Part shown: positions 33,901 to 44,700 of the stretch, in pieces
Position numbering within the stretch: the first letter of the stretch is position 1
Layout: every line of letters starts with the position of its first letter
Source: Flavobacterium sp. ACN2
Lineage (GTDB): Bacteria; Bacteroidota; Bacteroidia; Flavobacteriales; Flavobacteriaceae
Direction of reading: 5' to 3'
Assembly (NCBI RefSeq): GCF_002303885.1
Contig: NZ_MRCM01000011.1
Location: forward strand, 1-64,000
Length of the DNA stretch: 64,000 bases
The notes under the pieces: generated by a model
Seen by the model: only the letters and a program-made list of their open reading frames with translations
Told to the model about the DNA's origin: nothing
The model's database searches: none
Translations under genes and position numbers: made by a program

Positions 33901-35597
33901 TAGCAGCCGAAGCAAAAGCGAAAGCGGATGCAGAAGCATTACAAGCTAAACAAGTAGCCGAAGAAAAAGCTAGAGTAGAAGAAGAAGCTCGTCAAGCGAA
34001 ATTAGCAGCAGATGCAAAAGCAAAAGCAGACGCAGAAGCGCTTCAAGCGAAATTGGCAGCAGATGCGAAAGCAAAAGCAGATATGGAAGCTCTTCAGGCA
34101 AAATTGTTAGCTGATGCAAAAGTAAAAGCAGACGCAGAAGCAACGGCAAAAGCGAAAGCAGAAGCAGAAGCTAAAAAATTACAAGAAGAGGAAGAGGCAC
34201 GTCAAGCGAAATTGGCTGCGGATGCAAAAGCAAAAGCCGATGCTGAGGCATTAAAAGCGCAACAAGCTGTTGAAGAAAAAGCTAGAGTTGAAGAACAAGC
34301 TCGCCAAGCCAAATTAGCTGCAGATGCGAAAGCAAAAGCAGACGCTGAGGCACTTCAAGCAAAACTAGCTGCAGATGCAAAAGCAAAAGCAGACGCTGAG
34401 GCTCTTCAAGCAAAACTGGCTGCAGACGCGAAAGCAAAAGCCGATGCTGAGGCTCTTCAAGCAAAACTGGCTGCAGATGCAAAAGCAAAAGCAGATGCTG
34501 AGGCTCTTCAAGCAAAACTAGCTGCAGATGCAAAAGCAAAAGCAGATATGGAAGCTCTTCAAGCTAAACTTCTAGCAGACGCAAAAGCAAAAGCAGATGC
34601 GGAAGCGACAGAAAAATTAAAAGCAGAAGAGGAAACAAGACTGTTAAGAGAAGAAGAGGAGCGTCAGGCAAAATTAGCAGCAGATAAAGCTAAAGCAGAT
34701 GCGGCAGCAGCGGCATTAACGGCGAAAGCTAAAGATGATACTGGAAAAGCTATTGAAAACTTGACTCAGTCTGTAGAAAGTACAAGTAAAGTACAAACAG
34801 ATTTATTAGATCAGTTTAAGGCAACTGTTGCGAATAAGCAAAAAGACTTGAACGATTTAAAAGAGGAGAATGATTTAAGTGAAAAAGGTATTTATAAAGA
34901 GCCAAAACCATTTAAGAGTGTAGCGGCAGAAAACAGTCAGATAGAATCATTAAAAGTTCAGATTGCTGATGCAAACAACAGCATGGAAAATGAAATTGGG
35001 AAGCTGACAAATCTTTATAACGAAAGAAGTAAAAAGTTCCCTAAAGATGATCCTTTGAATAAAGCTTATCTTGAAAAGATAAACGAATTGAAAGCGGCTC
35101 AATTAAAAATGAAACGAGAAGGTGCAGCTTTAATTGCCGATTTAGAGCGTATTAAAACAGAGACTGAAGTTGAGCGTAAACGTAGAATTAAACGTGCAGC
35201 TTATGAGAATGATGAAGGAAGATATGCGCAGGACGTTGCCGCTCTTAAACGAATAAAAGAGACAACAAAAGTAAGCAGCACACCACTGAAAGCAAATGAT
35301 TTTGATTTTGGTGAAGAGCAGTCAAACATGCAGATTATTAAAAATATTAAAAACTCTGATAGTGGATATTACTTGATTCTTGCAGTACACAACAGTGTCG
35401 AGAAACGAGATGAGTTTTTAACGAAAGCAGTAGCTGCTGGACTTACAGATGTGAATTTCTTTTATAATGTGACAACAAGTAAATATTACATCTATTATGA
35501 AAAATACGACGGTCTACAAGAAGCTACAAAAGCTTTGGAAGCGAAAGGGAGCAAGCCATACAACGGTAGAATGGCTGTCGTAAAAATTGAGAATTAA
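30963..35597 (+). CDS. sprD: Gliding motility protein SprD with TolA-like helical spacer
   Basis: A 1544-residue protein. Signal peptide about 1-20 (ending LYSQ). Residues about 20-310 form a PorP/SprF-family outer-membrane beta-barrel domain (NRYLINPTFSFVRESNPYVSFYNKRQWVQFENAP, then GSHEFAIAYKF). Residues about 345-1260 are a continuous Ala/Lys/Asp/Glu-rich helix of imperfect 17-residue repeats (AADAKAKADAEALQAKL), five nearly identical at 34320-34574. A further coiled coil precedes a C-terminal SPOR-like fold (about 1455-1544). SprD is needed for normal SprB function in F. johnsoniae. It follows sprC by one base. Confidence 0.88.
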   Translation: MKKLLLFITLFYGLSNVLYSQNASEDGVVSFSLPIRNSLKFNRYLINPTFSFVRESNPYVSFYNKRQWVQFENAPQTYLANYSGRFRENEAFAVGLFQQNYGLMTVFGGVANFAHNIVLEEDSNLTFGLNAGIYQSGINTGKIISDDSTILTGDFPKSTLLTVNPGINYGTAFLDFGLAINNLVLYNFGSGMVKEDPERAIQLHAMYTGYIDSYGFFDRSKFSGLVRTEIKKDKTVISGLGMLALQQGVWAQVGYNTLYGVSAGLGVNISPSIAIEYNYERGMGNFSNLGGSHEFAIAYKFKNRNYYYGDDDEGSLIDPSKPKSVPAKPKSEATQVNRTEIAEKNRLAAEAKAKADAEAKQAKLAAAEKVRADAEAAAKAKLEADNKAKADAEAVKIRLAAEAKAKADAAAAARAQTATANRAVATTQKTQAQLAADKARADAEERRIKLAADNKARVDAAAAARAQAVANKPTATAAQKTQAQLAADKAKADAEAMKLKLAADAKAKADAEAAAKAKAETAKSAQAEQKTEAQLAADKAQADAEAMKLKLAADAKAKADAEAAAKAKAEPAKTAPAPQKTAAQLAADKARADAEAAAKARLAAAEKVKADAEAARQARLAAAEKAKADAETARLKLIADNKAKADAAEAKRKADAKAKAEAADMQSILAADAKAKADSDALQARLAAEAKAKAAAEAKTKVSIDAANKAKLAADQKAKAAEEAALKEKLAADAKAKADAEARQALIAAEAKAKADAEALKIKQAEDARQAQLAAEAKAKADAEALQAKLVADAKAKADAEAAAKAKLEADAKAKADAEAEKVRLAAEAKAQADAEAEKARLAADAKAKADMEALQAKLIADARVKADAEATAKAKAEAEAKKLQDEENARQAKLAAEAKAKADAEAEKARLAAEAKAKADAEAEKARLAAEAKAKTDAEALQAKQVAEEKARVEEEARQAKLAADAKAKADAEAEKVRLAAEAKAKADAEALQAKQVAEEKARVEEEARQAKLAADAKAKADAEALQAKLAADAKAKADMEALQAKLLADAKVKADAEATAKAKAEAEAKKLQEEEEARQAKLAADAKAKADAEALKAQQAVEEKARVEEQARQAKLAADAKAKADAEALQAKLAADAKAKADAEALQAKLAADAKAKADAEALQAKLAADAKAKADAEALQAKLAADAKAKADMEALQAKLLADAKAKADAEATEKLKAEEETRLLREEEERQAKLAADKAKADAAAAALTAKAKDDTGKAIENLTQSVESTSKVQTDLLDQFKATVANKQKDLNDLKEENDLSEKGIYKEPKPFKSVAAENSQIESLKVQIADANNSMENEIGKLTNLYNERSKKFPKDDPLNKAYLEKINELKAAQLKMKREGAALIADLERIKTETEVERKRRIKRAAYENDEGRYAQDVAALKRIKETTKVSSTPLKANDFDFGEEQSNMQIIKNIKNSDSGYYLILAVHNSVEKRDEFLTKAVAAGLTDVNFFYNVTTSKYYIYYEKYDGLQEATKALEAKGSKPYNGRMAVVKIEN
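31990..34740. repeat. Codon-level repeat region in sprD
   Basis: GCAAAAGCAAAAGCAGATGC-type tracts repeat throughout. The clearest are five 51-bp units at 34320-34370, 34371-34421, 34422-34472, 34473-34523 and 34524-34574. Each encodes AADAKAKADAEALQAKL or a one- to three-residue variant. Length changes by recombination or slippage in 51-bp steps stay in frame. Confidence 0.9.
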
Positions 35598-35620
35598 TAG
35601 AAATATATATAGATAAGATA

Positions 35621-35644
35621 GTCCTTCTGAGGTTTCAGAAGGAC
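35621..35644 (+). promoter_or_regulatory. Intercistronic hairpin between sprD and sprB
   Basis: A perfect 10-bp stem GTCCTTCTGA/TCAGAAGGAC with loop GGTT. There is no U-run, so it is unlikely to terminate strongly. It sits 77 bp before the sprB start and may stabilise or mark a processing point of the long mRNA. Confidence 0.6.
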
Positions 35645-35720
35645 ATAAAAATAAAATGTTAAGAATGCTATGATTTATTTTTTAATGCCCCTTAAAAAAT
35701 TAAAAAAAGGCCACAACAAA

Positions 35721-38700
35721 ATGAAGACTATGAAAAAACCTACTATTTTTAAAGTATTTATTGCAGCTGTATTTCTCTTGCTCGGGATTTCTTCTTACGG
35801 TCAGTTAAGAAAGAATTTTGATCCAAGGTATAATACCAGTTTAAAAGGAGATATTTTAGTTATTGGAAACAATATCTTAAATAGAGATGGAGGTGGAAGA
35901 AACAACCGTCCAAATAATGCTTTCGATTCTCAAGGTACCGGTACTACGGCGAACGATAACTTGGATATGAAGTATATCGACATAGATAATGATGCAGCAA
36001 CTTTCAATTCTAGTTCGGCAACATTGGTTATTCCAGATGCCAGTAAAGATTGTTACGAAATTGCTTATGCCGCTTTATATTGGTCGGGAACTTATCAAGG
36101 CTCTGATAGAAACAATATTAATAAGGTTAAATTAAAAACGGGCACTAGCGCTTATAAGGATATAACAGGAAGTATAATTTGGGATGAAGGAGCATCAGGA
36201 GTAAACAATGCCTATCTTTCAAAGCCTTATGCTTGTTTTAAAGAAATTACGACAGAAGTTAAGGCTGCCGGTCCAGGTCTATATACTATAGCAGATTTAG
36301 TTTGTTCTCAAGGGTCACTTAACCCTGGAGGTGGAAACTCTGCAGGATGGAGTATTTACGTAATTTATAAAGATCCAAAACTGCCAAGTAAATACATTAC
36401 TAGTTTTGATGGTTTCAGTATGATTAGAAGTACTGATCCTCCTTTGGATATTCCAATTAGTGGTTTTACAACGAACCCTGAAGGAAATGTAAATGTAAAA
36501 TTAGGATTTAGTGCCTTAGAGGGGGATAATCCTTTAGAGGGTGACGGATTACAATTTAAAGGTGGAAAATCTACTCTATGGGGACCTATATCTTCATTAG
36601 CTAGACCAATTACGCCAGCAGTTCCGCCTACTAGATGGGATGCAGGAAGTCCTGCTAAACCTAACTTTTTTAATAGTACGATTACTGACGGAGATGCAAT
36701 TATGACCAATCGTAATCCGGCCAGTAAAAATACATTGGGTTATGATGCCGGAGTGGTTAAAGTTTTAAATGATGGCAATAATATCATTCAAAATAATGAG
36801 ACGAGTGCGACGCTAAGAATTAATACTTCGCAGGATTCGTACTTTATGTTCTTTACTGCCATATCGGTTGAAATTATTGAACCTAAAATTGTACTTACAA
36901 AAATCGTTAAAAACTCGAATGGAGATAATATTGGAGGGCAAACGGTAACATTAGGTCAGCAATTAAATTACGAAATTGGTTTTAAAAATACAGGTAATGA
37001 TGATGCGACTTCTTTTACAATTCGTGATCAGCTGCCTATCAATATTATTTTTAATTATCCAACAGATTTATTGCCATTACCAGATGGTGTAACGGTAAAA
37101 AGTTGGAACCCTACTACAAGAAGTATTGTTTTTGATGTTCGTAGTGATATCGTTAAAGTAGGTTTAACAGAAAAAACAATAAAATTTAAAGTGCAGGTAA
37201 TTCCTGATTGTACAATGCTTGATGAAGCTTGTTCAAACAGTATCGATAACTCTGCATACGCTACATATAAAGGTTCTCAAAATACCTCTTTCACAATATC
37301 GGATGACCCGAGTGTGGATACTAATACAGGATGTATTTTGGTACCAAAAGCAACCAACTTTTTAGTAGGTGTTGAGGGTTGTCAATATGATAGAAAACGT
37401 ACTTTGTGTACAGAGACGTTGGATATTACTGCAGCAAATGGTTACTCAACATATACTTGGTACAGCGATAAGGAAAAAACTAAAAAAATAGGAACAGGAC
37501 AGACTCTAACGGTTAAAGATCCGGGGACTTATTATGTTTACAATGAAGCGCCAGCACCTTGTAGATCTATTTTTGAGAAATTTACTGTTGAAAGATTTGG
37601 TGAAACTGCAAAGAATCCAGTATTGGATGTTGCAGATCAAATTGTAATTTGTCCTAACGATGGTAAAGAATTGCCAAAGATATTTTTGTGTGGAGCAAAT
37701 GCATCAAGACTAATTAAGACAGGAATTAATGATAGTTCTAATATCGTTTGGGAAAGGCTTGACACAAGTAGCTGTAAAGCCGTAACGAACGAAAATTGTG
37801 CTAACGAAAGTACAGATTGTAAATGGATACAAGTAAGTACGGGTCCAGATTTTACTGCAAAAGATGCTGGACAATACCGTTTGACAATTAATTATTCTGG
37901 TAGCTGTTTCAACCGTTTTTACTTTAATGTTTTCACTAATCCATTAGCACCAACAGAAGAACATGTTGATATGCTTTGTGGTAGCAATGGAAGTATTACA
38001 GTACGTGACGTTCCTGCAGGATACCAGTATGCAATTAAAACAAGTCCAACTGCGACTATCCAAGATTGGGAATGGCAAGACAGCAATACTTTCCCTATTT
38101 ACAATCCAGATGCATATACGATTTATATTAGACAGAAAGGGGTAACTACAAACCCATGTATTTTTAAAATACCTAATATTTTAATCAGAAGATTAAACCT
38201 AACATTAGATGGTAAGAAAACAGATCCGATCTGTCCAACTGATTTAGGAAGTGCAAGTGTTGGAATCAAAGATTTTGAAGGGCCATATTATATTTATCTT
38301 TATAATCAGGCAACTGGACAAATTGAAAAACAAGATGGTCCTGTTACAGCTTTAGATTATAGTTTTTCATCTTTAAGTTACGGAACTTACGGTAAAAACT
38401 ATTATATCAGAGTTACAAGCAGTCCTATAGACCAGACTCCAGCGCCAAAATGTGATGTATCTTATTATTTTGAAATAAAAGCGCCTTCAAGCCAATTAAA
38501 AGCATTTGCAACATTACAAGAACCTTTTACAGCTTGTAGTGATGGTAAACTATTATTATCAGCTTCGGGAGGAAAAGCACCATACGCTTATTTTATAAAC
38601 GGATCTCCAACACGTGTTGATACCAATCCGGTTATTATTACAGAAGCAAAAACATACGAGATTAGAGTCGTTGACGATGCAGGCTGTTCTGCAACAACTT

Positions 38701-41700
38701 CTATTACTATACCAGAAGTTTCAAAACCTACTTTTGATGTGAATCATACAAGTAGTGCTTGTTATGATGGTTCGTCTTCTATTAGAATTGAAAATATTGT
38801 GCCTAATGGTAACATTTTGGCTTATAGTATTGACAATGGACTTAGTTATTCTGGAAATACTACTTTCCTTAATTTGAATCCAGGTGTTTATAAAGTTATT
38901 GTTAGATATAGTGTTACTTATACAGTAAACAATGTACAACAAAGAAAAGACTGTTTTACTGATCCAATTAATGTAACAATTACAGGTCCAACATCAGCAC
39001 TTACTGCATCTGGAGGTGTAGCAGCATTAGCAGGCTGTACGTTGCCAGATACAAATGGTGATAATCAAGGAGGAAAATTAAGAATTAACAATGTCGAGGG
39101 AGGAACTCCTCCATACCAATACGATTTTGGTGATGGCAAAGGTTGGGTAAATGTAAATGAGGCAGATGTTATGCCAAATACTACTGGTTATACTTTAAGA
39201 GTTAAAGATAATGCAGGATGTATTTTTACAATAACAGATAAAATTATTTTAGATCCTAAACCAACAGATCCGACAATTGATGATCCTATTACAGTTTATA
39301 GTTGTGATGGTAAGGCTTCTACAACCATAACGGTAAGAAATCCTCAAAACACAAATTATACTTATGAATACTATATTGATGGAACACCTAATACACCAAT
39401 AACAAATAACGTATTTACAAATGTTCCAGCAGGAAATCATAAAATAAAAGTTAAATATACAGTAACTAAAGTTCCTACTTATAGTAACTTATTAAGAGAG
39501 GATTTTGGTCTTGGTTCGTATACAACAACACCAGGAATTAACCCAGGTTATTGCTTTGAAGATGAGACATCAACACATTTAGCTCCAGATTATAAATGTA
39601 ATAGAGATGAATGGATAAATGATGGTGAATATGCAGTAGCAAGTTCAATTAGAACTAGATTTAATGATTCTTGGATAGTAGCCAAAGATCATACAGTGCC
39701 TACTAGTCCGTTAGGAAGATTTTTATGTGTGAACGTTGGAGGTACAGCAGGTATTGGAGGAATCTTATATAGTAAGCCAATTCGAGATGTTATTGTAAAT
39801 CAACCCGTTATTATTTCGTTATGGGCAGAAAATCTTATTGTTAAAACATCAACTTCTCATGCTGATCCAAAATTAACTATTCAATTAATTAATAACTTGA
39901 ATGGAGTTGGAGGTACAGAAACGATTGTTGCAACAACAGATACTTCAAACCCTTGGGTAGTTCCAAAAAGCGAGCAATGGGAATATAAAGAATTATCATT
40001 AAATCCTGGAGCATACACTAATTTAAGTTTTGTTATTAGATCTTATAGTAACGAATTTAATGGTAACGATGTATTGATTGATGATATCTGGGTACGCCAG
40101 ATTCCTGCAAGTTGTGATGCAGAGAAAGAATTTACAGTTATTATAGAAGATAACAAAGGCTTTAAAGCCGATACGCCAATTGTTGATAACTTAACTTGTA
40201 TTGATAAAGCTGACGGAATAATTACAATTCCGGTTAGTAACTTTAATCCTGCAACAGGATATTATTATACAGTAAATGGTGGAGGTTTACAAAATTCAAG
40301 TGCTTCACCTCTAGTTTTAGATAAGTTAGCTGCAGGAAATTATACAGTAGTTGTTCAGTATGATACTGCTGGAAATTGTTCTACAAGTTATTCAAGAAGT
40401 GTAACTGCTCCAGAAGCTGTTACTGCATTGGCTACTGTAACGACTCAGCCAACATGTATAGACGGTGCTGTAATTAAGGCTTCTGCAAAAGGCGGAAAAC
40501 CAAATTATAAATATCAGTTAGAACGTCCAGATGGAACAATTGTAATAGCATTCCAGACTGAAGATACTTTCAACTTGCCCTTAACTGCGACAGGTGACTT
40601 TGTAGTGGTAGTAAAAGATTCTGGAGATTGTTCTTCAGCAGCTTCTGATAAGGTAACTGTTGTTGGAGCAGTACCTCCTACAGCGACTTTAGATCCTAGT
40701 TCAGATCTTTGTTATGATGCTGGAAACAAAGCAACTTTGGTTGTAAGTGTTAGCGGCGGAAAAGCACCTTACCATTACAGTTTGGATGGTGTGAATTATC
40801 AGGATTCAGAAAAATTCGAGAATTTAGGTTCAGGTAATTATACAATCTACGTTAGAGATGCAAATGGCTGTAATGCTACGCCACTTACAAATATTGCAAT
40901 AGGAACACAAGTTACAGCATATGCAGAGGTAACAAAACCATTAGATTGTACAAATTCGCCAAACGCGCAGATTACAATTACAGCTCAAAACGGAACACCA
41001 GGCTATACTTATGAAGTATCTATTAATGGAGCTCCTTTTGTAGCAATAGGATCTAATGTTTACCCAGCTTCGGGAACTGGATCTTATGTATTTAGAGTTA
41101 CAGATTCTAAAGGATGTCCTGCTTTAACAACTGCAGTAACTGTAGATGCTAAGCTTGAACCAACAGGATCTACTACGCCAATAAATCCTAAATGTTATAA
41201 CGGTAATAACGGAAGTTTTACAGTTATACCAGCTGGCGGAAATGGTGGACCATACGAATTTAGTTTTGACGGAGGTAATTTTACCACTTCTGCAACACAT
41301 TCTAACTTAGATGCATTTGTTGGTGCAACAAATACAAAAACGTATAAATATCAAGTAAAAGATGGTAAAGGATGTCTTTCACCTATTTACGATGTTATAT
41401 TAACAAACCCGACAGAGGTTAAAGTTACTGGTAGCTTCCCAGCCAATACTACATGTAGCTCTACAGCAGTAATTACAATTGTTGGTGCAGGTGGTGCAGG
41501 TAACTATACGTACAACTTTGATGGTGGTACAAATTATAATAATGTAACGACTAAAACAGTTACTTTAACAAATGCTGAGCAAACTATTAAATTCTATGTA
41601 AAAGATGGAAATGGATGTACAGCTGAAGGTGAAATTAAAGTTCCGGCATTTAACCCGCCAACAGGAATTACAATTTCTAACCCTGCTGCAATTACATGTA

Positions 41701-44700
41701 ATGCAACAGAAACAAGTCTTACATTAACAGCAAATGGAGGTATTGCTCCGTATACATACGAAGTTACTGTAGGACCAGTTACGCCAGCAGCGCAAACTGG
41801 AAATACGGCTACATTTACTGGTCTAACAGCAGGCTACTATGAATTTAAAGTGACAGATGCAAGAGGTTGTACAGCTACAGGATCAAAAACTATTGCTGAT
41901 GGAGTTAAAATTAAAGCTGATGTTGTAAAAACGGATGAATTATGTGCGGGCTCTAAAAATGGTAGTGCTACATTTACTGTTTCTGATGTAAGCAGTACAG
42001 GTAACTTTACATATACTTTTACTCCTAATACAGGTACACCAAATGTTAATGGTAATAAAGTTACGTATACAAATTTAGCACCTGGAACATATACTTTTGT
42101 TGCTACAGATAGAACTACAGGTTGTGTTTCTGATAGCAAAGAAGCTATCATTGGTGCAGCTACTCCAATTACTTTTGATGTTAATGCTTCAAAAATTAGC
42201 TGTAATAATAAATTTACAACAATCACAATTTCAAATTTACAGGGTGGAACAGGAAACTATTCTTATGCATTTGCAGCAAGTGGTTCAACAAGTCCATCAA
42301 CACCTTACGGATCAACTTTAACAGTAGACACATCAGTTCTTACAACAAGTATAGATGTATACGTTAAAGATGCAAATAATTGTGCTATTAAGAAAACAGT
42401 CTCTGTTGGAACAGAGGATCTTCCAAAAATGGATCCTATTGCAGCACAATGTTACCTAGGAACTCCAATTTCTGTAAAAATTACAGGTACATATGCATTG
42501 CCAGCAACATTTAGTAAAGATGGTACTAATTTTGGAACGGCTGATACATTTAACTTAACGCCTGGAACTTATAAATTAACGGTAAAAGATAAATTCGGTT
42601 GTATCGATTTTATTAATTACGTAGTGGCTGAACAATTAACAATTACTCCATCAGTAGTTGCAGATACAGATTGTACGCCAAATACAACAATAAGCTTATC
42701 TTCTGCAGGAGGAACAGGAACTCGTACTTATGCAGTTTCATTCAATGGAGGGGGTTACTCAACAGTAACAAGCCCTTACACAGCAAGTGCAGCAGGAACT
42801 TATAAATTTAGAGTTAACGATACTGCAAACCCAGTTTGTTATGCTTATACAGCAGATATTACGGTTACTCTAAAACCTACAGTTTTAACAATAAGTACAT
42901 CTAAAGTTGATGTAAAATGTTATGGAGCAAAAACAGGAAGTATTTTGGTAACAGCTACTTCTGGAAAAGCGCCATTTACATATACGATTACCAAAAGAGG
43001 TTCTTCACCAGCAGAGGTTTATAATGTAAATAATCCTTCAGGATTAGGTGCAGGTATTTATGATATTGTGGTAGAAGATGCTTTAGGTTGTAAATCGGCT
43101 ACAGCAGATGTTACTATAGCAGAACCAGCTGAGTTAACAGCCGATGCAAGTATTGACCCATTTACTTGTAACACTACAAATACTAAAGAACCTAAAAATG
43201 TTACCGTTACAGGAACAGGAGGAGTGCTTCCTTATTCATACAGCTTTAATGGAGGATCTTATGGTCCATCAAACACTTTAGAAGTTGTAGATAATACAAA
43301 AACACAGACTGTTAGATATTCTATCATGGATGGTAATGGTTGTACAACTGCTGTTAAAACACTTACAATCTTACCGCTTAATCCGCCTAAGATTGCAAAA
43401 GTTGACGTAACAAAAATTTATTGTGATCCAGTTGCTAGCAGAAAAAGTACCGCAACAATTACATTAGTTGCTGGTAGCGGAGCTGTAACTTCTTACACAA
43501 TCGTTTCAGGACAAACGAATACTACTGGAGCTACTTCAGGAGTATTTACTGATCTTGATTCTGGTAACTATACTTTCAGAGCAACAGCTTCAAATGGTTG
43601 TTATGATGAGTTTAGTATTAATATTCCACCAGTAGTTTCTATTACTGCAGCAGCAAATAAACTTAATGATGTTTATTGTTATGCGATTCCAAAAGAAACT
43701 ACAGGAGCTATTAGATATACAGTAGGTAAATTTGTAAGTACTTATAGCTATACAGTTAATGGAGTTGTGACAGCTACAAATCAGACTGCGACTTCTTTCG
43801 ATTTAACTAATCTTGGAGAAGGAACATACGATGTAGTATTTACAGATGAAACTACATTATGTATTTTCTCAACAAAAGTTGTAATTACACAGCCTACAGA
43901 TGCTTTAGTTTTACATTTAGATTCTAATGTAAATGCAAACTGTAACAAAGCAACGTCTAAAGTAACAGTACATGCTACTGGAGGAACGTTAGATTATAAA
44001 TATGCATTTAAACAAAACAATGTAGCCCCAACAGATTCTGATTACAAAGATGCTGCGAGTGCAGATCTTAGCCCAGTAATGAACACAGAATGGGATGTTT
44101 GGGTTAAAGATGCTAATAATTGTACAGCTAAGATAGACGTAACTATCGATACTGATTTAGCACCAACTGTTGATGTTAAAGTAAACAATCAATGTACAGT
44201 TTCTGGTAACGCATTTGTTATAGAAGCAACAGGTAATGGTGGTGTTGCACCATATACTTATACAATTAATACAGGTGTTGCACCAAGTCCAGCTAATATA
44301 TTTACTGTTGGCGCAGGAACATACACGATTACGGTTAAAGATGCTAACGGTTGTACAGGAACAGCACCAATTACTGTTTACGATGCAATGACGGTTAGTG
44401 CAGACATCACTAAAGAACTTACATGTGCTGCTGTAACACCAGTAAATGGAAACATTAAGGTTAAAGTGGTAACTGGAGGAAAACCAAACTTTACTTATAA
44501 AGTAAAAATAGATGCAGGCTCTTACCCAACTACAGGAACACCTTTTACAGGAACATCTTTCGATTATCCAGTAACAGCGGCAGGAACGTATCAGTTTGAA
44601 ATTACTGATGCTAATGGCTGTATAAAAGAAACAATAGCAGTTGAATTAAAAGATCCTCAAACGGTTCTGGTAAAAGATACTCCAACAAGTCCAACTTGTA

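Noticed and set aside
38604..38619. A CACGTG core inside sprB
   Set aside because: The flanks read AACACGTGTT, not GTTnCACGTGnAAC, so it does not match parS.
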